11,272 nucleotides of DNA from CAYGZM01 sp964354365 (lineage in GTDB: Bacteria; Planctomycetota; Phycisphaerae; Sedimentisphaerales; Anaerobacaceae): positions 1-11,272 of the forward strand of contig CAYGZM010000120.1 of the NCBI GenBank assembly GCA_964354365.1, in the 5' to 3' direction. The notes under the pieces were generated by a model, which ran no database searches, had not been told where the DNA came from, and saw only the letters and a list, made by a program, of their open reading frames with translations. Positions within the stretch are counted from its first letter, which is position 1; each line of letters begins with the position of its first letter. Of the stretch, positions 1 to 5,760 are shown piece after piece. The position numbers and the translations under genes were made by a program.

Positions 1-3
1 TAG

Positions 4-147
4 TTTCCTCTTAAATACGTTTCTTACTTGGAATTGTACCAAATTCAGCCTGAACATACAAGGAATATTGCACTTTATGAGACTTTTTTGGGTATTTGCG
101 AGCTTTTGCGTGTTGCGGAGGAGGGTATTGCCCGTCAGCGTTACTAA
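4..147 (+). pseudogene. Possible C-terminal remnant of an unidentified protein
   Basis: The frame beginning at base 4 stays open for 47 codons to a TAA at 145-147 and ends in EEGIARQRY. The amino-acid composition looks protein-like: charged and amphipathic, with the stretch LYETFLGICELLRVAEEG suggesting a helix. A TAG at bases 1-3 closes the same frame, so it cannot be the plain tail of a gene entering from the left. There is no ATG or GTG, only a TTG at 28-30 without a Shine-Dalgarno sequence. It could be a decayed gene, a frameshifted C-terminus or chance. I do not recognise a family. Confidence 0.2.
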
Positions 148-632
148 AGCGGCGAGTCTGAACGACCGATAGTTATTGAGGGCCACGGACGGCGCTGCAG
201 TTGCAGGGCGAAGGAAGGCCGAGAAGCTGTGCCCGGACGTTGACGATCTCGAACCAGGATGGTTCTCAGGGCGTACAAGTTATAGGAAAGATTAGTCTTG
301 GACGTTCGGGCCGAAGAAGCAGGAACAATTGAGGTCGTGGGGTGGAACGAGAATGTTTGGTCCGTTTAAGAAAAGACGAGTGATTAAGTTCAAGCACAAG
401 GTGGCGGCTCACATTGACTGCCACAACTGGGCGAGCAAGATGGAGACGCATCGTCTTGTATCGAGCAAATCGTGTATAAAGCTGATTCCAAGGTCGGTTC
501 CCGGGGTGGTTGAGTAGTCGGGCAGGCTGACGAAATCTGCATGTCGCGTTGGCGGAGGGAATCTTCGCCAGGAACGCTTCCTATTTTTTCCCTGTTATCC
601 AACCTTGTGCATTTGCTGCGCCGGCAGCAGTA
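148..632. other. Gene-poor stretch downstream of the parA unit
   Basis: No convincing gene was found. The best plus-strand candidate is a short frame from an ATG at 353 to a TAG at 515-517. It is Lys/Arg-rich (starting MFGPFKKRRVIKFKHK) and preceded only by a weak GGAACGAGA. A second short protein-like frame ends at the TAG near 292. Neither has a good ribosome binding site or a recognisable domain. No tRNA-like or other structured RNA was recognised. The stretch may be eroded coding sequence. Confidence 0.4.
614..629 (-). terminator. Weak hairpin after the cysteine-rich gene
   Basis: Six perfect base pairs (TGCTGC/GCAGCA) around a CGGC loop begin only a few bases past the TAG of the cysteine-rich gene. 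On the minus strand it is not followed by a T run, so it is at best an imperfect end signal for the parA transcript. Confidence 0.2.
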
Positions 633-1028
633 CTACTTGTTGAGGTTTTTGGCGATGTAGTGTCGAAGGCGGCACTTGCAGAAGGTCTTATCCATAAAGC
701 CGAATCGGTGCTCACAGGATTGCCTATTTTCCGGCGAGCATTCGATTATCTTGCCGTCGCCGACAATCTTGGCTCTGCAGAGATTCTCAAATCCCGATTT
801 GAAGCACTCAAAGCCCTTCGAGCACGTCATTGAGCCGATTATTTTCTCTATCTGCCCTATGTGCTCTGTGAGGTCGGCCTGGTCCGCCTGCCCTGTTTGC
901 TGCTGTTGCTCCTGCGGATCTGTCTTTGGCGCCGGGTGTGGTGCGCGGGTCTTCTTGGGGACCCACACTCCCTCAAAGATTGTTGCGAAGTCTTTTTGCA
1001 GACCGGACCTCTGTTTATTTTTTGACAT
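633..1028 (-). CDS. Cysteine-rich small protein translationally coupled to ParA
   Basis: This is a 131-aa protein of no family I can name. The N-terminal half holds a short hydrophobic segment ending in the motif WVPKKTR (residues 22-28), then a Pro/Gln/Asp-rich low-complexity linker (about 29-53). The C-terminal half carries seven cysteines at 69, 75, 84, 97, 105, 117 and 119, ending in C-x-C-R followed by LRHYIAKNLNK. That pattern suggests a zinc- or Fe-S-binding module, although no standard zinc-ribbon spacing is met. There is no signal peptide or membrane segment, so it is probably cytoplasmic. Its ATG lies 14 bases inside the 3' end of parA, with the Shine-Dalgarno AAGGAGGTG within parA, so the two genes are almost certainly co-translated. 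It occupies the place where ParB would stand in a normal par operon but does not resemble ParB. Confidence 0.75.
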   Translation of the reverse strand: MSKNKQRSGLQKDFATIFEGVWVPKKTRAPHPAPKTDPQEQQQQTGQADQADLTEHIGQIEKIIGSMTCSKGFECFKSGFENLCRAKIVGDGKIIECSPENRQSCEHRFGFMDKTFCKCRLRHYIAKNLNK

Positions 1029-1812
1029 ATCCCACCTCCTTGGCCCAGGCGGGGTCGGCCAGTATCTCCCGGACGAGCGAGTTGTAGTCGGCGGCGCCTC
1101 TGCTTTCGGGGGCGTATGTGAGTATCGATTCGCCGGCGCTTGGGGCCTCGGCCAGTCTTATCGTCTTGTGGATAACCGTGTCAAAGACCAGCTCACCGAA
1201 GAATTCTCTCATCTTCTGCTGGATGTCTCTGCTGAATTGCGTCCCGTCTTCCACGAAGGTCAACAACAGTCCGAGTATCTCGGAGGAAAAGGGGTGGAAT
1301 CGCTCCCTGATAATGCGAACGGTCTCAAGCAGCCGCTTTAGTCCTTCGAGGGCGAAGTAATGGACCTGCACCGGGACGACAACGTCGGTGCTGGCGACAA
1401 GCGCATTGAGCGTCAGGATGCCGAGCGACGGCGGCGAATCAATGATGCAGATGGCGTACCGCTCGCCGAGCGCCCGCAGCTTCGTGGCCAGGAGCAGCTC
1501 TTTTCCGGGCACGCCGGACATCTCCAGATCGACGCCCGCCAGCAGAACGTTGCACGGGGCCAGGTCCAGCCACTCGATTTTTGTGCTCAATATGACGCTT
1601 GAAAGCGGAAACTGCGCGTTGGTCAGGGCGTCATAAATGGTTTTGCTGAGGCCCTCCGGGTCAATACCGAGGCCCATACTGGCGTGCCCCTGCGGGTCGA
1701 GATCAACCAGCAGCACGCGATGGCCCAGGGCGGCGAATGCCGCCGCGGTGTTTATGGCGGTTGTAGTCTTGCCGCACCCGCCTTTTTGATTTATCATTGC
1801 TATAGTTCGCAT
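1015..1812 (-). CDS. parA: ParA/Soj-family ATPase, orphan (no ParB in window)
   Basis: This is a deviant-Walker P-loop ATPase of the ParA/Soj family. These form ATP-dependent dimers on DNA and position chromosomes, plasmids or protein cargo. From the ATG at 1812 it is 265 aa, the usual Soj length. Visible motifs are Walker A KGGCGKTT (10-17, with the signature lysine), Walker A' LLVDLDPQGHAS (about 34-45), Walker B IIDSPPSLG (123-131), VPVQVHYFALEGL (146-158), and the C-terminal RLAEAPSAGES and YAPESRGAADYNSL blocks. The start is uncertain. An in-frame TTG at 1866-1864 adds 18 residues and has a GGAGGGG directly upstream, but the family normally begins at MRTIAMINQKGG, which favours 1812 despite its weak ribosome site. 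A promoter lies upstream and the gene is followed by the overlapping cysteine-rich gene. Lacking ParB, it may position something other than a centromere. Confidence 0.93.
   Translation of the reverse strand: MRTIAMINQKGGCGKTTTAINTAAAFAALGHRVLLVDLDPQGHASMGLGIDPEGLSKTIYDALTNAQFPLSSVILSTKIEWLDLAPCNVLLAGVDLEMSGVPGKELLLATKLRALGERYAICIIDSPPSLGILTLNALVASTDVVVPVQVHYFALEGLKRLLETVRIIRERFHPFSSEILGLLLTFVEDGTQFSRDIQQKMREFFGELVFDTVIHKTIRLAEAPSAGESILTYAPESRGAADYNSLVREILADPAWAKEVGYVKK
1033..1041 (-). promoter_or_regulatory. Strong Shine-Dalgarno inside the parA 3' end
   Basis: On the minus strand AAGGAGGTG stands four bases before the ATG at 1028-1026. It lies wholly within the last codons of parA. This near-perfect anti-16S match fixes the start of the cysteine-rich gene and supports coupled translation. 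Confidence 0.75.
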
Positions 1813-1906
1813 TCGGTCTCTGCAGTGGCCTAATAGTTTATGCGGACGTTGGCCGTACTTTCTCAAGCCCCTCCGTGAGCGCAGCCAACGTCTATTATCT
1901 GCTTAA

Positions 1907-1935
1907 TTTATAACAAATTACGCAGGAAATGTCAA
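1907..1935 (-). promoter_or_regulatory. Sigma-70 promoter of the parA unit
   Basis: On the minus strand TTGACA (1935-1930) and TATAAA (1912-1907) are separated by exactly 17 bases. The -10 is preceded by TGT, giving an extended -10. The predicted transcription start is near 1900. That leaves a leader of about 34 bases to the TTG or about 88 bases to the ATG of parA. Confidence 0.75.
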
Positions 1936-2157
1936 GCAAAACCGCCCAAATCATCAACTCACAGCAAGTCGGCGGTGAGGGGTGGCGTTCTGTCGTGGTC
2001 TGTGTAGGCGCAGAAGTTTCCCTCAAGAAAGCCAAAGACGGCGCCTGCAAGCCTTTTCCCGTCCCCATTTGCAGTTATGTCGGCGCGATTTTCAAATCTT
2101 CTATTAACGTCCCAAAGGTTGGGTTCAATCTGGTTGTTCAGTTCCGGAACAGCCAAT

Positions 2158-2252
2158 AGCGTTTATCGCTTTGTCCGCTACCAGCACAACGGCTCTGGCA
2201 GATTCTCGGAGGCGTTTTATTACCTGCTGTCAGCCCTAATGCGATAAACGCT
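2158..2252. repeat. 12-bp perfect inverted repeat around a 71-bp centre
   Basis: AGCGTTTATCGC (2158-2169) recurs as its exact reverse complement GCGATAAACGCT (2241-2252). The centre is itself partly self-complementary: GGCT and GGCAG near 2191-2201 against CTGC and AGCC near 2224-2236. The whole could fold into one long imperfect stem-loop. It may be a miniature inverted-repeat element, a structured RNA or part of a decayed gene. Confidence 0.5.
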
Positions 2253-2423
2253 CTTTTACCTGATAGTGTTTTCCCCACAAATCTTGGGACGATACCAATC
2301 TTCTTAATCTCCTCTGTCGTGATGTGTGGGTTGTTCACATCCTAAAGCCGTAAACAAGTAGGGGTCAGCTTGAAATGATGATTCATTATTGGCTATCGAT
2401 TACTTGGGATGACGAGTTCTAAT

Positions 2424-2450
2424 GGATTCCTCGACTTGGCTCGGAATGAC
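2424..2450. repeat. REP-like hairpin
   Basis: ATTCC (2426-2430) pairs with GGAAT (2443-2447), extended by CGA (2432-2434) against TCG (2441-2443 region) across a bulge, with a short loop of about six bases. Short palindromes built on ATTCC...GGAATGACA occur dispersed in many bacterial genomes. Only one copy lies in this window, so its repeat status cannot be judged from here. Confidence 0.35.
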
Positions 2451-2500
2451 ATAGGCATCATAAATCTGGGCGGCGCAGCCGGGGGAGAGATATTTTGGGT

Positions 2501-2529
2501 TTGACGTGCAGGGGCGTGGTCGTTATCGT
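2501..2529 (+). promoter_or_regulatory. Probable sigma-70 promoter of the small membrane-protein gene
   Basis: TTGACG (2501-2506, five of six consensus bases) and TATCGT (2524-2529, four of six) are 17 bases apart. The start codon is about 60 bases downstream. The -35 is good and the -10 moderate. Confidence 0.45.
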
Positions 2530-2590
2530 ATGGCAAGCCATTGTTAGTCAGGCGGATGTTTGAAGTTGCTTTTCTAAGGGCGGCGTCGTA

Positions 2591-2866
2591 ATGGAACAGG
2601 GGATGCTTGAACTGTTAGAGAAGATTTCTCGCTCCACGAGTTTTTTGGCTGTCGGCGGGGCGGTGGCGGTGATGTTCCTGCTGATCTTCGCGCAGAGCAT
2701 CTTCGGCTCAAAGACGACACATTCGCAGCTTGAAAAGCTGATAGGCCAGACCGACCGGATGAACAGGCAGCTTGAAGATATCGCCCGGAGTCTGAAGGAG
2801 GCGGGGCAGGAGCGCGACGAAGAAGGGGAAAAAGGGCCGGCGGATGAGGGGACAACAAAGAGTTAG
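2591..2866 (+). CDS. Small single-pass membrane protein with a coiled-coil tail
   Basis: This is a 91-aa protein of unknown function. Residues 1-16 are short and amphipathic. Residues 18-38 (LAVGGAVAVMFLLIFAQSIF) form one transmembrane helix. Residues 44-72 are heptad-like (SQLEKLIGQTDRMNRQLEDI), suggesting a cytoplasmic coiled coil. The tail from 73 is highly charged and low complexity. Layout and size resemble small membrane scaffold or YtxH-like proteins, but no family motif is present. The ribosome binding site is weak (AAGGG about 12 bases upstream of the first ATG). An in-frame ATG at codon 5 has a purine run GGAACAGGGG before it and could be the true start. A GC-rich hairpin separates it from rfbC, so co-transcription is possible but not shown. 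Confidence 0.65.
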   Translation: MEQGMLELLEKISRSTSFLAVGGAVAVMFLLIFAQSIFGSKTTHSQLEKLIGQTDRMNRQLEDIARSLKEAGQERDEEGEKGPADEGTTKS

Positions 2867-2961
2867 AAGAGTTGTCGAACGTGAAATTTGCTCCTCGCAG
2901 GAATTGGTGTGGAAATTTGCATTGCAGAAAGCGTTTTTTCGCATTTTAGGCTGCCAGCAGG

Positions 2962-3003
2962 CCCCCAATCGCCCCGCGACAAGGGGCCGATGGGCTTGGG
3001 GGG
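2962..3003 (+). promoter_or_regulatory. GC-rich hairpin in the leader of rfbC
   Basis: ATCGCCCC (2968-2975) pairs with GGGGCCGAT (2983-2991) across one bulged C around the loop GCGACAA. An outer CCCCC (2962-2966) can pair with the G run at 2998-3003 past a GGGC bulge. The stem is very stable but no T run follows, so it is not a classical intrinsic terminator. It may insulate rfbC from the membrane-protein transcript or shape the rfbC leader. Confidence 0.4.
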
Positions 3004-3059
3004 ATAAAGCAGGCGGGCCGGAAAAACTGGTGCTCTGTAACCGTCAATGGAGATTCAGT

Positions 3060-3626
3060 ATGCAGGTTGAGATTGAGAAGACGCCGATAGACGGTGTGAT
3101 CGTGGTGAGGCCGGACGTGTTCGAGGATGAACGCGGCTTTTTTATGGAGGTCTTTCGCAAAGACCAGTTCGTGGAGCTTGGCCTGCCCGGAAACTTTGTT
3201 CAGTTGAATCACTCGGCCTCGGTCAGGAACGTCGTGCGCGGTCTGCACTTCCAGTGGGAGCCGCCGATGGGCAAGCTGATGAGGGTGACTACGGGGGCGG
3301 CGTTCCTCGTGGCGGTCGATATCAGAAAGAACTCGCCGACTTTGGGCGAGTGGTTCGGCGTCGAGGCTTCCGCGAAGAATAAGATTCAGCTTTGGGCGCC
3401 TGCGTGCTTTGCCAGGGGCTTTGCCGTGCTGTCGGATTACGCCGAGATTCAATACCTCTGCACCGGCATATACGGCCCCAAGGGCGAATCCGGCATACTC
3501 TGGAACGACCCCAAAATCGGTATCGACTGGCCTGTAAAAGACCCAATCCTCTCCGAGAAGGACGGAAAAGCTCAAACCCTCGCCCAGTGGCTAAAGAGGC
3601 CGGAATCCAACTACTTCCAAATGTAA
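3060..3626 (+). CDS. rfbC: dTDP-4-dehydrorhamnose 3,5-epimerase (RmlC)
   Basis: RmlC catalyses the third step of dTDP-L-rhamnose synthesis, epimerising C3 and C5 of dTDP-4-keto-6-deoxyglucose in the cytoplasm for cell-surface polysaccharides. The 188-aa length is typical. Visible family features are FEDERGFFMEVFRKDQF (21-37), the R60-G-L-H63 active-site block, K72, the D87-containing VAVDIRKNSPT strand, Tyr132 and Tyr138, and the C-terminal GILWNDP...IDWP...LSEKD signature. In the usual GFAHGF motif the second histidine is arginine here (FARGF, 117-121), as in one branch of the family. The start at 3060 is chosen because GGAGA lies seven bases upstream and the family begins here; the frame stays open further upstream but is not conserved-looking. 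The other rml genes are absent from the window. Confidence 0.93.
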   Translation: MQVEIEKTPIDGVIVVRPDVFEDERGFFMEVFRKDQFVELGLPGNFVQLNHSASVRNVVRGLHFQWEPPMGKLMRVTTGAAFLVAVDIRKNSPTLGEWFGVEASAKNKIQLWAPACFARGFAVLSDYAEIQYLCTGIYGPKGESGILWNDPKIGIDWPVKDPILSEKDGKAQTLAQWLKRPESNYFQM

Positions 3627-3634
3627 GTCCCACC

Positions 3635-3694
3635 GTAGGGCGCCGGGTGTTTCTCTGATTTTACTTCCCGCAACAGATACTAATTAGGCGCTAC
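3635..3694. terminator. Possible shared stem between convergent genes
   Basis: GTAGGGCGCC (3635-3644) can pair with GGCGCTAC (3687-3694) with a GG bulge, and a smaller CACCG/CGGGTG hairpin (3631-3648) precedes TTTCT. Either could act in the 64-base gap between rfbC and the convergent transporter gene. No clean T-tract terminator is seen on either strand. Confidence 0.2.
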
Positions 3695-4896
3695 GGGGTC
3701 GGCACTTTGAAAAAGATCATAAATACGAGGATGGACACAAGCGCGATCGCGCAGGGGACGAAGAAAATTGACCGCCACTGGAATCTGCCTTCCTGCCTGA
3801 ATTTGTCCATTATGAAGCCTGCGAACTGCGTGCCGAGAAAGAGGCCCACGCCGGTCGTCGCGGCAAAGAGCAGCGCCTGCATAGAGTTTCGTATCTTGTC
3901 GGAGGCCTGGCTGTTGGCGAATATCTGCCCGACGATGACAAACAACACGTACGCCATCCCGTGGAACGATTGGCAGATGACGATAAGCCACGGCGGTTTC
4001 TCGACTATATACACAACGTAAAGCAGGAACCAGAACGCCGATCCAACGATCAGGGTCCATTTGTATCCGAGCTTGTCCATGAACAAAGCCATTAAGAAAA
4101 ACGTGGCGATGGCCTGCACGGCCTGTGCGATGCCCATTGACGCAGGGACGTTCTTATTGGGGATTCCCATGTCCTGCATAAACTGTGCGGTTCCGAGGAA
4201 ATAGAACTGCATCAGGCCGAAGAAAATCATCGAGACCACGAAGAAGAGCAGGAAGTTGCCGTCTTTGAGCATCTTGAAGGTCTCAACGATCGGCATTTCT
4301 CCCGCTGCGGCGCCCGCTGTACCGGCGGCGCTTGCCGGGGCGTCCGCAGGCAGCAGCATCAGGCAGCCGACCCCCATAACCAGAGAGAGTATGGCCGCGA
4401 GGTACAGGCAGTCCTTTCCCTGCTCTCCGGTCTTGAATATCCATCGCCAGCCGGTGAGGGACCACCCGATAAGCGCCCAGGCAATCGGCGCCCAGATGAA
4501 TACCTTGCCCTGGTTGGCGACGTCGGAGACATTTGCGAAGAGAATGGCGTTGACTAACGGCAGCGTCCCTGCGTAGCACAGGCAATACAGCAGCATAATT
4601 CCGAAGATGCTCTTGAAGCTCGTCTTGTTGGCCACCCAAAAGAGCAGCACCGCGCCGACCAAATGCGCTACGCCGAGTATATGCTTAGTGTCGAAATACT
4701 TGTCGGCCAGCACCCCGGCAATCAGCGGCGAGACGATGCAGGCCAGCGGCAGCGTGGCGTAAATCCAGCCCGTCTGCTTGCCCGTCATTTTCAGAGGTCC
4801 GAGCAGTCGTGCGGCCAGCACCGGCATCCACGCCGCCCAGACCGCAAACTCCATAAACATCGCAAAGCTCAGAGCAAATAACAGTTTGGCGTCCAT
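3691..4896 (-). CDS. MFS transporter, nucleoside:proton symporter (NupG/XapB-like) type
   Basis: This is a 401-aa inner-membrane carrier with about 12 predicted transmembrane helices and a central Ala/Gly-rich cytoplasmic loop (about 184-212). It resembles the nucleoside:H+ symporter branch of the major facilitator superfamily: MPVLAARL near the end of helix 1, GWIYATLPLACIVSPLIAG in helix 2, and the motif-A equivalent GVLADKYFDTKHILG (61-75). The substrate cannot be read from sequence. In planctomycetes such carriers often sit beside sugar-processing genes, so a sugar, cyclitol or nucleoside is likely. It is the last gene of the three-gene minus-strand operon, 39 bases after the TIM-barrel gene. 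Its own Shine-Dalgarno AAGGAGA lies six bases before the ATG, which supports the start. Confidence 0.88.
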   Translation of the reverse strand: MDAKLLFALSFAMFMEFAVWAAWMPVLAARLLGPLKMTGKQTGWIYATLPLACIVSPLIAGVLADKYFDTKHILGVAHLVGAVLLFWVANKTSFKSIFGIMLLYCLCYAGTLPLVNAILFANVSDVANQGKVFIWAPIAWALIGWSLTGWRWIFKTGEQGKDCLYLAAILSLVMGVGCLMLLPADAPASAAGTAGAAAGEMPIVETFKMLKDGNFLLFFVVSMIFFGLMQFYFLGTAQFMQDMGIPNKNVPASMGIAQAVQAIATFFLMALFMDKLGYKWTLIVGSAFWFLLYVVYIVEKPPWLIVICQSFHGMAYVLFVIVGQIFANSQASDKIRNSMQALLFAATTGVGLFLGTQFAGFIMDKFRQEGRFQWRSIFFVPCAIALVSILVFMIFFKVPTP

Positions 4897-4935
4897 TTCG
4901 TTCTCCTTAACTCATAAGGTTTCTGTTCGGCGGGT

Positions 4936-5748
4936 CTATGCGCAAAGACTTTTTAGCTTCTCTACGGCGAGCTTAATGTCGCCGGGGCGGTCGTTGCCTG
5001 CCTCGCGTTCAATCGCCATTGCGCCCTTGAACCCTATTTCTTTCAGGGCATTGATAAACGCCTTGGCGCCCACTTGGCCTGTCCCCCAGGGGACCTCGGC
5101 ACCCCACGTTCCGGGCTGCTTTGTCCGCGTGGCGTCCTTGACGTGCAGGTGTTTTATCCAGGGGCCGAGCGTATGAAGGGCCTCGATGGGGTCGCCCTTG
5201 TCGTAGAGTATCATATTGGCAGGGTCGAAATTCACCGCTATCGCCGGGTGATCAATCTCTTCGAGGAACGCCCGCAGCTCCTCTGCGGTCTCCTGGCCTG
5301 TCTCGAGCAGCAGCGTCAGGTTCTTCTTTGCCGCCGCATCGGCCAGGGCCTTGATTCGGTCGTGCACCTTCTTAGCGTAGGCCGGGTCGGATTCGTCGAT
5401 AAAGCCCGCGTGCGTGGAGATGTGCTTGACGCCTAACTTGGCCGTCACTTCGACTGCGCCGAGGAAGAGCTTGCGGTTGCGGTCCCAGCAGTCGTCCGGC
5501 ACGATCCCGCCGGTTACCTTTATCGCATCGAGGCTCGAATAGTCTTCCTGCGGGAAGTCTATCATCGTCGCCGTTATCGTCCAGCTCTGTTTGCGGATGG
5601 CGGCAAGCACGTCCGGGTCTTCCACTGCGGCCCTTATGCCGAGGTGGACGTGCTCAAGGCCGATTTTCTTCATCGCATCCGCCACCCCCGCAATATCGGT
5701 CTGCAGCGACCACGAACAGACTCCTACGGGGCAATTCCTGCATTTCAT
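4936..5748 (-). CDS. Sugar phosphate isomerase/epimerase-like TIM-barrel protein (AP_endonuc_2 fold)
   Basis: This is a 270-aa cytoplasmic protein of the xylose-isomerase-like TIM-barrel superfamily, members of which isomerise, epimerise or dehydrate sugars and inositols with a divalent metal. Likely metal ligands are Glu149 in LLLETGQE, Asp175 in AVNFDPANM, a His in KHLHVKDA (200 or 202), and Glu247 in MAIERE. The W-G-T-G-x-V motif (221-226) precedes the last strand, as is usual. The N-terminus has three cysteines (3, 6, 11), with CSWSL at the first barrel strand. It is the middle gene of the operon: 12 bases after the Gfo/Idh gene, with the Shine-Dalgarno AGGAGAG overlapping the Gfo/Idh stop codon. 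A Gfo/Idh dehydrogenase next to this fold typically means keto-sugar or inositol-type catabolism. The exact reaction is not determinable. Confidence 0.88.
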   Translation of the reverse strand: MKCRNCPVGVCSWSLQTDIAGVADAMKKIGLEHVHLGIRAAVEDPDVLAAIRKQSWTITATMIDFPQEDYSSLDAIKVTGGIVPDDCWDRNRKLFLGAVEVTAKLGVKHISTHAGFIDESDPAYAKKVHDRIKALADAAAKKNLTLLLETGQETAEELRAFLEEIDHPAIAVNFDPANMILYDKGDPIEALHTLGPWIKHLHVKDATRTKQPGTWGAEVPWGTGQVGAKAFINALKEIGFKGAMAIEREAGNDRPGDIKLAVEKLKSLCA

Positions 5749-5760
5749 TTTTCAGCTCTC

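Larger units (their letters stand above)
1867..2590. other. Long intergenic region between parA and the membrane-protein gene
   Basis: Besides the parA promoter, an inverted repeat, a REP-like hairpin and a plus-strand promoter (listed separately), no convincing gene was found. Two overlapping minus-strand frames (about 2338-2138 from a GTG, and 2156-1959 from a TTG) look mildly protein-like and might be two frames of one decayed gene broken near 2150. Neither has a Shine-Dalgarno sequence or a domain I recognise. Confidence 0.4.

Noticed and set aside
676..1341. Long plus-strand frame of 221 codons
   Set aside because: It lies antisense to parA and the cysteine-rich gene, is rich in Cys and Ser as antisense frames are, and shows no domain or ribosome site.
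2101..2160. GGGTTCAATC as a tRNA T-loop
   Set aside because: The flanking bases do not pair as a T-arm and no acceptor or anticodon stem could be found.
2844..3059. 72-codon N-terminal extension of rfbC
   Set aside because: The frame is open but not RmlC-like, contains the GC-rich hairpin, and the ATG at 3060 has a good Shine-Dalgarno sequence and matches the family start.
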